The notes beneath the pieces were generated by a model. The model made no database searches. It had not been told where the DNA came from and was given only the letters and a program-made list of their open reading frames with translations. DNA of 64,000 nt from Bin87 sp963665395 (lineage in GTDB: Bacteria > Chloroflexota > Dehalococcoidia > Lucifugimonadales > UBA3495), in NCBI GenBank assembly GCA_963665395.2, contig OY762251.1, positions 372,001 through 436,000 of the forward strand. Direction: 5' to 3'. This document shows positions 15,787 through 24,313 of the stretch, piece by piece. Made by a program: the position numbers and the translations under genes. Each line of letters starts with the position of its first letter. Positions within the stretch are counted from its first letter, which is position 1.

Positions 15787-18636
15787 TCTTGCCGGCTCCG
15801 CCCGCTTGCTCCCGTGGATCGACGGCTCGCTGGCCAGCAGCCCGCGCAGTCGGGTCACCGCCGCCAGCGCATCGTCCCCTAATCCCAGCATATCGCTGAC
15901 AATCCGACGATCTAACTCAATCCGCGCCGGGTCAAAGGCGCAGTGGTGGAAGGGCAGAAACTTGCGCTCCCGGAAATCCCGCCAGATGGCTTGCGCTTCG
16001 TCCAGTTGCCAGGATGCCAACCGCCGCACGTCCAGCGTGGTCAGGGTTTCCAGCATCCCCTTGCGGCCTATTCCCCGGCCGTCTTGCGCGCGATTCGCAA
16101 AGTGAGCATGGAGCGCAATTCCGAGCGTAGAATTGCACCACAATAACGTAGCAATCTCGCGTCGGGAGGCGACGCCTGGGTCGTCGTCAGCAACTCGTAA
16201 CGTGAACCACGAATTTACGCCCAATGTTCGTACTGTGGTGTATGTCGCCATGATTGGCTGCGAGTTATAGCGCACAGTTGGAGTTATATGCAGCGTGCCA
16301 GACTGGGCCCAGATTGGCGTATGATCTCGGTCCGGCTTTGGGATGAGATAAGCATTCGGTTCCGCAGATAACGACGAATGAACCCGCGAATCCAAGCTCC
16401 AGATCGCGGGAAACTGAGCTTGCTCGTTCCAGCCGTGGTATGCGTCGTAGTAGCCCAAAGAACCGCGAATTTGGCGGTCTTGAGGGCCAACGTTGCAGAT
16501 TTCTCCCATGACTCCGATGGGCACATTCCCAACAAGTCTAGTCCCATCTGCCGCCCACAACTCGCCCCGCTCCAAAGCCGCGGCAAACTGTCCGGTCAGC
16601 GCGTGCTTCCACCGCGCCGCCGTCCACGGCGGTTCTCCCACCGGGCCGTCCACAATTTCGCCCCACTGCTCGCCGCCGACCATGAGCGGAGAGCCGCCCA
16701 CCGGCGGGCCGTCTGCCCGCAGCGAAGGGGCCACCGCCGCCGCGTTCACCGCATTGACCAACGCCAGCGCGTCGGTTTCCAGGTGGGCCGCCCGCCACAG
16801 GTTCACGAACCGGCCTCGCTCCGATGGGCTTTCCCCGTCGCGCAGCCTTCGCGCCACCAGCAGGATTTCCGCGATGCCGGTGTCATAGGACATGGAACGT
16901 CGCTCCGGGTCGTGGGACGACACCACGAACTCAATCTCATAGCGAGACGCCAACATTTGCCGGATGCCGCGCCACGACTCGCCGGACAGGGCTGTGACCG
17001 GCAGCACCAGCGCGATGCGCCCGCCGGGGTTCACCAGCCGGTCGGCCAGCACGGTGAACGATGAGGCGTGTCCGGCCATCTGGTTGGCCGGCGTGCCCCG
17101 CAGCAGGGCGGACGTGCGCCTGGCCACCGCCTGCTGCGCTTCCCGGTCGCCTTCGGGCAGGGCAAACACCCGGGCAATAGCGTCCTCCCGGCCGCCGTCG
17201 GCGCCGCGCCGGGTGTAGGGCGGGTTGCTGATAACCAGGTCGGAGCGGGGCAGTTGCACCACGTTGCCAGCCCCGCCGATGGCGCCGATTTGCTCCTGGG
17301 TCGCTGAAAAGAACGACTGTATCTCCGGCGCGGCCAGCCAGTCCAGCGAGCCCAGCCGGATGTCCGTCGCCGATTCCCGGCCCAGCCGCAGCGTGTGCAA
17401 CTGCATTCGGTCGAATCTTGCCGACGGCGACATGGCGGCCAGGGTCGCCGCCGTGAGATGGATTGCCGCCTGCACCACGTCGGTTCCGGTGATAATCTTT
17501 TCAACTAAAGCGCGGTGCAGCGCCGGGTCGTCGGGCGGAGCGCCCTCGGCGGACACGTGGTTTTGCACGATCCGGCGGTAGGCGGCCATCAGCAGCGTTC
17601 CGGTTCCGCAGGCTGGGTCAACCACCCGCAGCCGGTCGATTTCGTCAATGTTGCCCCAATCCCAGCTGGGCCACTGGTCCGGGGTCAGCGCCAGCCCGGC
17701 TAACAGGGTGGAGGCTGGTATGCTGGTGTAGTAAGCGGCCAGCAATTCCCGTTCCGCAATCAGGCGATTGAAGATCTGGCCGGCCAGATCGTGCCTTCCC
17801 ACCGCTCCCATGCCCAGCAACTCGGCGGCGGTGCCGGCGCATTCGCCCAGAAAATCGGACGCCTCAACTTCCGAGATTTCTGCAACTACGTCCCGCGCCA
17901 TGCTGAATATCGGATAGTAGTCAACCTCAAGAATTCGCTCCCAGAACTGCAACAGCAGCAGCCGGGCGAATCGTCCATTGCGCCGCGCCGCGCCGATGGA
18001 CTGGTAAGTTGCCTCATCGCTGGCCAGCCGTTCCTGAAAAACCATGGCGTTGATGACCACCAGCGCCGCCATGTTGGCCGCTTCGTCGCTGGGGCCGGCG
18101 CCGAACACTTTCGCCACGCGAGCCAAAGCGCCGGGAGATTGATACAGGCGCGCCCCGGCCTTACGCGCTCCGGCGTCCAGAGCTTCCACCGCCGCTTCCA
18201 GGTTGCCGGCCGGCGGGATGGTGCGGGCGACGGCTTCGCCGAGTTCTCCCACCCGGCCGGCGAGTTTGGGGCCGGCCGTACCGTCGCTGCGCCATTCCTG
18301 CCATTCCAGATTGGCTGCGGCCAGCCTTTCGTAGAGCTGGCGCTGTGGCATTTCGCGCACTCTTGCCGGCGCCACCACCGCGAAAGCATTCTGAACCCGG
18401 CGACCGTCGATCTCCATACCCAGGCGGGAGAGGGCGTCCGCTTCAACCGTAGGGGCTGGCGCAATTTCAATCTCGAGAATTACCGGGCCTTCCGCAAGGC
18501 GCACCAGAATATCGGGACGCCGGCCGCCGTGCAGCGTTTCGGCAACCGCATCCAGCCCGGCCCGCTCGCGCAGAAGCCGCGCCAAAGCATCGTTGATGAT
18601 GCTTTCGTGGCTGCGGTCATTAGGTTCTGTTGACAT
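15778..18636 (-). CDS. N6-adenine DNA methyltransferase, large single-chain type
   Basis: 952 aa. Residues 1-170 look like a nuclease-fold domain (RPDILVRLAEGPVILEIEIA) with E-x-E where PD-(D/E)xK enzymes have E-x-K, so activity is doubtful. The methylase core has motif I DPACGTGTLL at about 340-349 and motif IV SNPPYTRRG with NPPY at 471-474; it transfers a methyl group from SAM to adenine. The C-terminal part resembles a target-recognition region and ends in the LRGLLASEPSIHGSK tail. No helicase or specificity gene is adjacent, so it may be a type IIG-like enzyme or a methylase from a phage-exclusion system. Its ATG lies inside the end of MITE-2. Confidence 0.8.
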   Translation of the reverse strand: MSTEPNDRSHESIINDALARLLRERAGLDAVAETLHGGRRPDILVRLAEGPVILEIEIAPAPTVEADALSRLGMEIDGRRVQNAFAVVAPARVREMPQRQLYERLAAANLEWQEWRSDGTAGPKLAGRVGELGEAVARTIPPAGNLEAAVEALDAGARKAGARLYQSPGALARVAKVFGAGPSDEAANMAALVVINAMVFQERLASDEATYQSIGAARRNGRFARLLLLQFWERILEVDYYPIFSMARDVVAEISEVEASDFLGECAGTAAELLGMGAVGRHDLAGQIFNRLIAERELLAAYYTSIPASTLLAGLALTPDQWPSWDWGNIDEIDRLRVVDPACGTGTLLMAAYRRIVQNHVSAEGAPPDDPALHRALVEKIITGTDVVQAAIHLTAATLAAMSPSARFDRMQLHTLRLGRESATDIRLGSLDWLAAPEIQSFFSATQEQIGAIGGAGNVVQLPRSDLVISNPPYTRRGADGGREDAIARVFALPEGDREAQQAVARRTSALLRGTPANQMAGHASSFTVLADRLVNPGGRIALVLPVTALSGESWRGIRQMLASRYEIEFVVSSHDPERRSMSYDTGIAEILLVARRLRDGESPSERGRFVNLWRAAHLETDALALVNAVNAAAVAPSLRADGPPVGGSPLMVGGEQWGEIVDGPVGEPPWTAARWKHALTGQFAAALERGELWAADGTRLVGNVPIGVMGEICNVGPQDRQIRGSLGYYDAYHGWNEQAQFPAIWSLDSRVHSSLSAEPNAYLIPKPDRDHTPIWAQSGTLHITPTVRYNSQPIMATYTTVRTLGVNSWFTLRVADDDPGVASRREIATLLWCNSTLGIALHAHFANRAQDGRGIGRKGMLETLTTLDVRRLASWQLDEAQAIWRDFRERKFLPFHHCAFDPARIELDRRIVSDMLGLGDDALAAVTRLRGLLASEPSIHGSKRAEPARLR

Positions 18637-18771
18637 TTTGAATTTTATTCGTCATTCCGGCGAAAGCCGGAATCCAGAGATTGTAATATGAAGAAACGGG
18701 AAGGATTGCTTACGATTTCGACCACTGGATTCCCGCTTTCGCGGGAATGACGGTGAAATGTCAACACGGCC
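18623..18771. mobile_element. MITE-2, copy A (149 bp)
   Basis: The ends are GGTTCTGTTGACATTTT and, on the other strand, GGCCGTGTTGACATTTC. TA flanks both sides (18621-18622 and 18772-18773), as with IS630/Tc1-type elements. The interior holds two CGTCATTCC-type hairpins and is nearly identical to copy B at 36941-37080, in the opposite orientation. The start codon of the methylase (18636-18634) lies within its left repeat. Confidence 0.8.
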
Positions 18772-18802
18772 TAGCTGTCGAACTGTTCATAATGGGAGAT
18801 CC

Positions 18803-19003
18803 TCAGCCCAGCATGACGTTATCAATCAGCCACAACGTCGCCGGCGGCTCACCATCATCAAAATGACACCGCACCGCATCCTGCGCCATCAGCTTCAATT
18901 CTTCCCAAGAATTGCCTTGGGTAATGATGTCGTAACCGACGGCTGCCGCGTAGTACCCGCCTTCCTCCGCCTCGTGAACTTCAAAAACCACTTCGTCAAG
19001 CAT
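18803..19003 (-). CDS. HicB-like antitoxin, no toxin partner
   Basis: 66 aa. VVFEVHEAEEGGYYAAAVGY and TQGNSWEELKLMAQDAV give the HicB fold, and it resembles the hicB product at 7899-8117. No hicA follows; MITE-2 lies 31 bases downstream, where the toxin would be. Solitary HicB proteins occur and may act as simple regulators. The last residues, LIDNVMLG, resemble the end of the PanC protein encoded just upstream (LIDNVVLI), and the DNA there is similar too. Confidence 0.65.
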   Translation of the reverse strand: MLDEVVFEVHEAEEGGYYAAAVGYDIITQGNSWEELKLMAQDAVRCHFDDGEPPATLWLIDNVMLG

Positions 19004-19014
19004 AATCCCCTCCT

Positions 19015-19860
19015 TTAGATAAGCACCACGTTGTCAATCAGCCGCACCGCCCCCAGCCGCACCGCCGTCGCGATCATCACCGGCCGGCCGTCGCGCAAGG
19101 TTTGTTGCAGCGGCTGCATACTTTCGGCGTCCACGATGCTGACGTAATCCACGCCATCCACCAGCGTCTCGCGTTCCAGGATGTTCATGGCCGCTCGCCG
19201 GATCCTCTCCGCGTCTCGCTCGCCCCGGCGCCAGACGTCCTCTGCCGCGCACAGCGCCCGGTACACCGCCGGAGCCGTCTCTCTTTGCTCCGGCGTCAGG
19301 TAGGCGTTGCGGCTGCTCAGGGCCAGGCCGTCGGGTTCGCGGATGGTAGGCATCGTGACCACCTCAACGCCCAGGTTCAGGTCGTCGTTCATCTTGCGGA
19401 TGACCGCCACCTGCTGGCCGTCCTTCTGGCCGAAGTAGGCCCGGTCGGGGCGGGTGATGGTGAACAGCTTGGCGACCACCGTGGCCACGCCGCGGAAGTG
19501 TCCCGGACGGGCCGCCCCCTCCATACCCTCGGCCACCGCTCCCGGCTCGATCCACGTGTCGAACCCTTCGGGATAAACTTCGTCCGGCGGGGGGACGAAC
19601 GCCAAATCCGCGCCTTCCGCCGCCAGCAGTTCCAAATCCCGCTCCAGGCGGCGCGGGTAGGTGGCAAAATCCTCATTCGGCCCGAACTGCGTCGGATTGA
19701 CGAATATGGACGCCGCCATCGTCGCGTTGTCCGTCCGAGCCTGCCGCGTCAGCGACAGGTGCCCCTCGTGCAGCGCGCCCATGGTCGGGACCAATCCCAA
19801 GGGACGGGCTGCCTCTCGGCACAGGGCGGTCATTTCGGCGCAGGTAGTGATGACTTGCAT
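19015..19860 (-). CDS. panC: Pantothenate synthetase (pantoate--beta-alanine ligase)
   Basis: 281 aa, normal length. It joins pantoate and beta-alanine with ATP to make pantothenate for coenzyme A. The HIGH-like motif is PTMGALHEGHLSL; FVNPTQFGPNEDF, GQKDGQQVAVIRKM and the KMSKS-equivalent region SSRNAYL are present. It is not next to panB or panD in this window. Coenzyme A supply fits the CoA-transferases nearby, but there is no operon link. Confidence 0.95.
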   Translation of the reverse strand: MQVITTCAEMTALCREAARPLGLVPTMGALHEGHLSLTRQARTDNATMAASIFVNPTQFGPNEDFATYPRRLERDLELLAAEGADLAFVPPPDEVYPEGFDTWIEPGAVAEGMEGAARPGHFRGVATVVAKLFTITRPDRAYFGQKDGQQVAVIRKMNDDLNLGVEVVTMPTIREPDGLALSSRNAYLTPEQRETAPAVYRALCAAEDVWRRGERDAERIRRAAMNILERETLVDGVDYVSIVDAESMQPLQQTLRDGRPVMIATAVRLGAVRLIDNVVLI

Positions 19861-19881
19861 ACGAGTTTTTCATCCGTAAGG

Positions 19882-19909
19882 GTAGGGGCGAATGATTATT
19901 CGCCCCTAC
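19882..19909. repeat. GTAGGGGCGA hairpin
   Basis: GTAGGGGCGAAT, a short loop, and ATTCGCCCCTAC form a near-perfect 28-base palindrome. The same palindrome is the centre of both MITE-1 copies (3323-3350 and 14255-14282), but here it has no MITE-1 ends. It lies between panC and the HerA-like gene and might end transcription of the latter. Confidence 0.65.
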
Positions 19910-19928
19910 GTGATTGGCGTTACGCGCG

Positions 19929-21620
19929 TTATTCCGGCGGAAACAGTTCGTCGATCTCCCGCTGCATCCGCTCGGCTTCGGTTTCGGCCAGCGCGGCTGC
20001 GCCGACGATGCCGGCGGGAATCGCCATGTCTGCGTAAAAGGTTTCGTCGTAGTCCCGGGGCCGCACCACCACCGGCATGGGCACGGCGTGGCCGAACACC
20101 AGCGCCTGTTGCTTGCTGTCGAGACGGGCCAGCACGTTGCGCAACTGGCCGGCGTCCCGCGCTCCCATCAGCACCGCGTTCAGATCCCGGTCGTCGTTCA
20201 GGGCGCAAGTCAGCCGGGTTCCCAGCTGGCTCATCACCTCGGAGTCGATGCCGCTGGGCCGCTGGTCAACTATCATCAGGGTTACGTTGTACTTTCGCAA
20301 CTCCCGAGCAATCGCGCCGAAAATGGTCTGCGACGCGATGTCCGGCGTCAGGAACTTGTGGGCCTCTTCGACGAATATCACCAGCGGGCGCGGCTCTTCG
20401 CCCTGGCCGCCGTCAGCCAGTTCCTTGCGGCGCACCCAAGTGTCATGGATCCGCCGGGTCAGCAGGTTGCTGACCAGCACGTAGGCCGACGTGTCGCGCC
20501 CGTACTGTCCGAACTCCAGCACCACGTGGTTGCCGCGCTCCAGCTGCTCGATGACGCCGCCGGCGCTGGCGGCGCCCTGGCCCTGTTCGGCCAGAAAGCC
20601 GAAACGGCTCCACCGGGTCAGGCGGTTGTGCAACGCGCCCAGGGCCGCCCGGTTGACGCCAATGTCCCCGGCCAGGTCGCCCAGGTCGGCGGCGCCATGC
20701 CCGACGAACTCGCTCAGCCAGCCGTTGCCGAAACGTTGCTTCAGGTTCCACGCCGCCGACGCGGCCACCTCGGATAATTGCAGCGATTCGCGTAGAATCT
20801 CAATGTCAGACGGCTCCACTTCGTCGTAGCCGATGCGTATCACCCCGTCCGGGCTTGCTCCCCGGCGGCGGCTGCTTGCTTCGTCCAGGGTGAACGTAAC
20901 CACCCGGCTGGGAAAGAGCTGCTTCAGTCCCTTGACCTGACGCCGCCGGTCGTTGTCCTGTCCCTGCCACCCGTATTCGCTCTCCATGTCGAAGACCAGC
21001 GATACCGCCTGCCCCTGCTTGACCAGTCCGGCCAGCAGCATCCGCGCCAGGAAGGTCTTGCCCGACCCGGACGCGCCGAACACGCCCACCGACCGGCTGG
21101 CCAGCGTCCCCAAGTCCAGGTTGATGCACGCGGTTTCCATTCCCTGCGGCGAACCCAGCGCGAATGCGCCGCCTCGCTCGGCGTTGAACACGACGTCGAT
21201 GTCCGCCTGCGCCGCCGCGAACACCGGGGCGAAATGCTCCGGTATGGTCTTGGCCTGCTCCGCCAGGCTTGCGCCGGCGCCGTCCAGGCCGGCCGTCATG
21301 CCGGGCATCACGGAAAGTTGCCCGTAAGCCATGGTCCCGGCCATCACATCGGCCAGGAAACCGTCTCGCGTATCCGGCGGAAAGTGGCGCACGCTGTCGT
21401 CCACCGCCCGCAGCTCCAGGTCGGTCACCACCGCGAAGTAACGCCGCCGCCGGCCCTGAACCGTCACGAACGAGCCGACGGCAATATCCTCCAGCGTTGC
21501 GCCGTCGGCGGTATCCAGGCGCACGTCCAGGCCCCGGGACAGGGAACCGCCAACCACCAGCCCCAAACGGCGCCGGCCGGAGGCGACATAACCGTTGAAC
21601 CCGTCGCCGTTCAAAGTCAA
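19929..21620 (-). CDS. HerA-like ATPase / DNA translocase
   Basis: 563 aa. The start is taken as TTG 21620, which overlaps the stop of the upstream gene (TTGA); the open frame further upstream is a shadow of that gene. An N-terminal beta-barrel (GYVASGRRRLGLVVGG, VGSFVTVQGRRRRYFAVV) precedes a RecA-like core with Walker A GASGSGKTFLARML and Walker B LVIFVEEAHKFL. Near the end are QRPSGIDSEVMSQ and an arginine-finger-like TRLTC. HerA proteins form hexameric rings that pump DNA and often work with a nuclease (NurA or defence nucleases). The partner here is the 197-aa protein encoded upstream. Confidence 0.8.
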   Translation of the reverse strand: MTLNGDGFNGYVASGRRRLGLVVGGSLSRGLDVRLDTADGATLEDIAVGSFVTVQGRRRRYFAVVTDLELRAVDDSVRHFPPDTRDGFLADVMAGTMAYGQLSVMPGMTAGLDGAGASLAEQAKTIPEHFAPVFAAAQADIDVVFNAERGGAFALGSPQGMETACINLDLGTLASRSVGVFGASGSGKTFLARMLLAGLVKQGQAVSLVFDMESEYGWQGQDNDRRRQVKGLKQLFPSRVVTFTLDEASSRRRGASPDGVIRIGYDEVEPSDIEILRESLQLSEVAASAAWNLKQRFGNGWLSEFVGHGAADLGDLAGDIGVNRAALGALHNRLTRWSRFGFLAEQGQGAASAGGVIEQLERGNHVVLEFGQYGRDTSAYVLVSNLLTRRIHDTWVRRKELADGGQGEEPRPLVIFVEEAHKFLTPDIASQTIFGAIARELRKYNVTLMIVDQRPSGIDSEVMSQLGTRLTCALNDDRDLNAVLMGARDAGQLRNVLARLDSKQQALVFGHAVPMPVVVRPRDYDETFYADMAIPAGIVGAAALAETEAERMQREIDELFPPE

Positions 21621-22210
21621 GGCGCCACTTCCCGCAACAATGCCTGCAAGCGCAGGGGTTCGCCGGACAATTCGGCGGCCAATGCCTTCCCGGCCCGGGT
21701 CAGAAAACCCGTCCGGTCGCTCATCGCCTCCCCGGCGCGGCGCAAAAATGCCGCCAGCGCGGCGTCGCCGGCCGGCGTGCGGTCGGCCAGCGTCAACCGG
21801 AGCCAACCCAGGTCGGAGGCGAAAGCCGCCAGCTCGTCGCGGTCGCATAAAAACACGAATGAATGCAATCCCGGAGGCCGTTCGGGCAAACCAGGCCGCA
21901 AATCCCTGCCGTCGCCGTGACCGACCACCGCCGCGGCAAACCGTGTGGTGAGCATCGCGCTCAGCTGCGGGTTGGCGGCGTATATTTCGTCTTCGGACTC
22001 CAACGCCTCGCCGCGGGGGGCCAACGGCCGGGTCGGGTCCAACGGCTCGTGCCAGATTTCCCGCACCACCGCGTACACGGGCGGCTCGCCGACGCGCAGC
22101 AACGCTCCCAGCGGGGGCGCGGCGTGCAGCCGGTAACATTGCGCCTCAATGCGCTGAGTGTGCGACGCCATCACCTCGCCCACCCGTTGCGCTATTTGGT
22201 TATCCAGCAT
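21617..22210 (-). CDS. Unknown protein coupled to the HerA-like ATPase
   Basis: 197 aa. I do not recognise a family. It has no signal peptide or membrane segment. Its stop overlaps the TTG start of the HerA-like gene, so they are translated together. NurA nucleases usually occupy this position, but the NurA acidic motifs were not found. Features include PPLGALLRVGEPPVYAVVRE and an Arg/Ala-rich C-terminal helix. It may be an adaptor or regulatory subunit of the translocase. Confidence 0.65.
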   Translation of the reverse strand: MLDNQIAQRVGEVMASHTQRIEAQCYRLHAAPPLGALLRVGEPPVYAVVREIWHEPLDPTRPLAPRGEALESEDEIYAANPQLSAMLTTRFAAAVVGHGDGRDLRPGLPERPPGLHSFVFLCDRDELAAFASDLGWLRLTLADRTPAGDAALAAFLRRAGEAMSDRTGFLTRAGKALAAELSGEPLRLQALLREVAP

Positions 22211-22340
22211 GGCGGGATTTTAGCACGGCGCGGGTAGCGGCGAATCCGACAACGGCAGGCTCCGGCGACAGGCATTTTACCTTGACGATAAGGCGCTCCC
22301 AAATGTATAGTCAGCGCATCACCAACCTGGGGAGTCCACC

Positions 22341-22580
22341 ATGCCTATCTACGAGTACGCCTGTCCCACCTGCGACCACAAGTTTGAAAAATTGCAGCCG
22401 ATGTCGGCCACCGGGGCCGAATGCCCGATCTGCGAACAGCCGGCCAAGCGCGCCATTTCCGTGTTCGCCGCCGTCAGCAAGGGCGACGGGTTCGCCAGCG
22501 ACATGGCCGACCTGGGCGGCGCTCCCATGCCGGCGCCCATGGGCCACGGCTGCGGCGGTTTCTGCGGTTGCGGCCACTGA
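22341..22580 (+). CDS. FmdB-type zinc ribbon protein
   Basis: 79 aa. It starts MPIYEYACPTCDHKFEKLQP with two CxxC pairs (CPTC and CPIC) that bind zinc, as in the FmdB/regulatory zinc-ribbon family. The tail is rich in Gly, Cys and His (GHGCGGFCGCGH) and may bind another metal. The role is unknown; such proteins are common beside metabolic genes. A hairpin follows the stop. The next gene converges on it. Confidence 0.85.
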   Translation: MPIYEYACPTCDHKFEKLQPMSATGAECPICEQPAKRAISVFAAVSKGDGFASDMADLGGAPMPAPMGHGCGGFCGCGH

Positions 22581-22613
22581 GATCCGCCATTCGGTTACTC
22601 AACGTCGACATTT

Positions 22614-22636
22614 GGGGCGGGTTCACAACCCGCCCC
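22614..22636. terminator. Bidirectional hairpin between convergent genes
   Basis: GGGGCGGG (22614-22621) and CCCGCCCC (22629-22636) form a strong GC stem between the FmdB-like gene and the DUF1461 gene. The sequence is similar to the hairpin at 27953-27977, also between convergent genes. TATTTTA follows on the plus side. Confidence 0.6.
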
Positions 22637-22652
22637 GGAATATTTTACCAGG

Positions 22653-23417
22653 TCAGGGCTGCGGGTCGCCGGATGATTCGCTGGTCGAAGCGCTTCGGTA
22701 TAACTGCCATCGCAGATAGGCCAGGATACAGCCACCCACCGACATCAGTAGCGTAGCGCCCAGCACCGAAGTCAGAGCGACGCGCATGGTGGCATCGAAC
22801 CAGAATCCCGCTGGAAACAGGATGAGCAGGTAGTCCGTGCGCGGGTCCAGTATCCACAGGTCGTTGGCGAAACTGAGTTGGTGGAACAGCAGGAAAAGCC
22901 GTTCAAAGTTGGCCACCGCGGCCAAACCCACGCCGAATACGGCAGCCAGTGTGGCGACTCCCCCCCACACAGCCAAGCGAGCTGACGTGACCAACCACGT
23001 GTCCCGGCGCGTGGCAAAATGGGCCGACACCGTTACCAAAATCCAGATGGCCGAGCCGACGGCAACCCAATAGACTCCCCTGACCAGCCGCTTGACGTCG
23101 TACATATGGGCGACTTCGCGCCGATTGAACACCGCCTGCTCGACTCCGTAAATCGGGGCGCGCACTGCTAATGGCTCGACCCCGCTGTTGAAATAGCGGC
23201 GCAGTTCGCCGCCAATTGCGACCAGGTCCGCCTCAGAGATACCAGAGCGGATGGCGACGTGATAGCGCTGGAAGCCGTTGCGGTAGAGGCCGGGGTCGTT
23301 GACGGCCCAGGCCACCGATCCGGCGACGAGGAACAGCAGTACGGCGGGAACGGCAAGAGGACCGGCTACTCGTAGATAACCTCGCGCCAGGCCGCTGAAA
23401 AGCAATCGCCAGTTCAT
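22653..23417 (-). CDS. DUF1461 / TIGR01906 integral membrane protein
   Basis: 254 aa. There are about five membrane segments, including LAVPAVLLFLVAGSVAWAV near the start, SAIWILVTVSAHF, VATLAAVFGVGLAAVANF and a last one near SVLGATLLMSVGGCIL. The motif FHQLSFANDLWILDPRTDYL is the signature of this family. A polar loop with the conserved EVAHMYDVK lies outside or inside the first pair. The function is not known. It is divergently arranged with mazG (62 bases). Confidence 0.85.
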   Translation of the reverse strand: MNWRLLFSGLARGYLRVAGPLAVPAVLLFLVAGSVAWAVNDPGLYRNGFQRYHVAIRSGISEADLVAIGGELRRYFNSGVEPLAVRAPIYGVEQAVFNRREVAHMYDVKRLVRGVYWVAVGSAIWILVTVSAHFATRRDTWLVTSARLAVWGGVATLAAVFGVGLAAVANFERLFLLFHQLSFANDLWILDPRTDYLLILFPAGFWFDATMRVALTSVLGATLLMSVGGCILAYLRWQLYRSASTSESSGDPQP

Positions 23418-23479
23418 ACCGCTTTCACCGTAGCACTGCGCGATGGCGGGGGCAATGGTCTGTGGTATATTGCCGCATC

Positions 23480-24301
23480 ATGAGCGACGCCAACACATTT
23501 GTATCCCAATCTCCCATACCGGAAGAGCGCATTGGGGAGTTTCAATCCCTCATCGATATAGTGGCGCGGCTCCGGGGGCCGGGGGGCTGCCCGTGGGACG
23601 CTGAACAAACCCACGAATCGTTGAAACGCAACCTGCTGGAAGAGTGCTACGAAACCCTGGAAGCCATCGACGCCGGGCAACCGCTGGAACTGGCCGAAGA
23701 GCTGGGCGACATCCTGGTGCAGGTGGCCTTTCATGCCGACATCGCCCGCGCCGCCGGCGACTTTGACATCGCCGACGTGCTGGCCGCCATCAACCGCAAG
23801 CTCATCCGGCGACACCCCCACGTCTTTGCCGACGGCAACGCATCGGACGCCCGGCAGGTGGAACGGAACTGGGAGCAGCTGAAAGCTGAGGAGCGGCGGC
23901 AGGCTGGGAAGCCTGAGCCATCGGCTATGGACAGCGTGCCGGCGGCGTTGCCGGCCCTCTCCGCCGCCCAATTGATCCAGGACCGGGCGGCCCGCTTTGG
24001 CTTTGACTGGGATGACGCCGGTGGTGTTCTTGACAAGTTGGTCGAGGAAATCGGCGAGTTTCGCGCCGCCGCCACACCGGATGAACGGGCCGACGAGTTT
24101 GGTGACATACTGTTCGCCATCGTCAACCTGGCTCGCTGGTCCGGCATACAGGCCGAGGATGCGCTCCGCCAGGCCAATGCCAAGTTCCGCAATCGTTACC
24201 GGATTATGGAACGGCTGGCGGTGGAGCGGGGACTGGATTTCACCGCCCTGCCTCTGGATGATAAGGAAGCGCTGTGGCAGGAGGCCAAGACGCGGGATTG
24301 A
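23480..24301 (+). CDS. mazG: Nucleoside triphosphate pyrophosphohydrolase MazG
   Basis: 273 aa from ATG 23480 (MSDANTF); an in-frame ATG six codons upstream is less likely. The two MazG domains are visible. The first has GGCPWDAEQTHESLKRNLLE and the metal site EECYE..EELGD; the second has KLVEEIGEF and DEFGDILFAIVNLARW. It hydrolyses NTPs and abnormal nucleotides to NMP and pyrophosphate, with a housekeeping and stress role. There is no adjacent MazEF. Confidence 0.9.
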   Translation: MSDANTFVSQSPIPEERIGEFQSLIDIVARLRGPGGCPWDAEQTHESLKRNLLEECYETLEAIDAGQPLELAEELGDILVQVAFHADIARAAGDFDIADVLAAINRKLIRRHPHVFADGNASDARQVERNWEQLKAEERRQAGKPEPSAMDSVPAALPALSAAQLIQDRAARFGFDWDDAGGVLDKLVEEIGEFRAAATPDERADEFGDILFAIVNLARWSGIQAEDALRQANAKFRNRYRIMERLAVERGLDFTALPLDDKEALWQEAKTRD

Positions 24302-24313
24302 TTTCCGGGCCTA

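Noticed and set aside
21621..22139. Upstream extension of the HerA-like gene by about 170 codons
   Set aside because: The extension is Arg/Gly/Ala-rich and lies in another frame of the coupled 197-aa gene. The barrel domain of the HerA-like protein begins right after TTG 21620.
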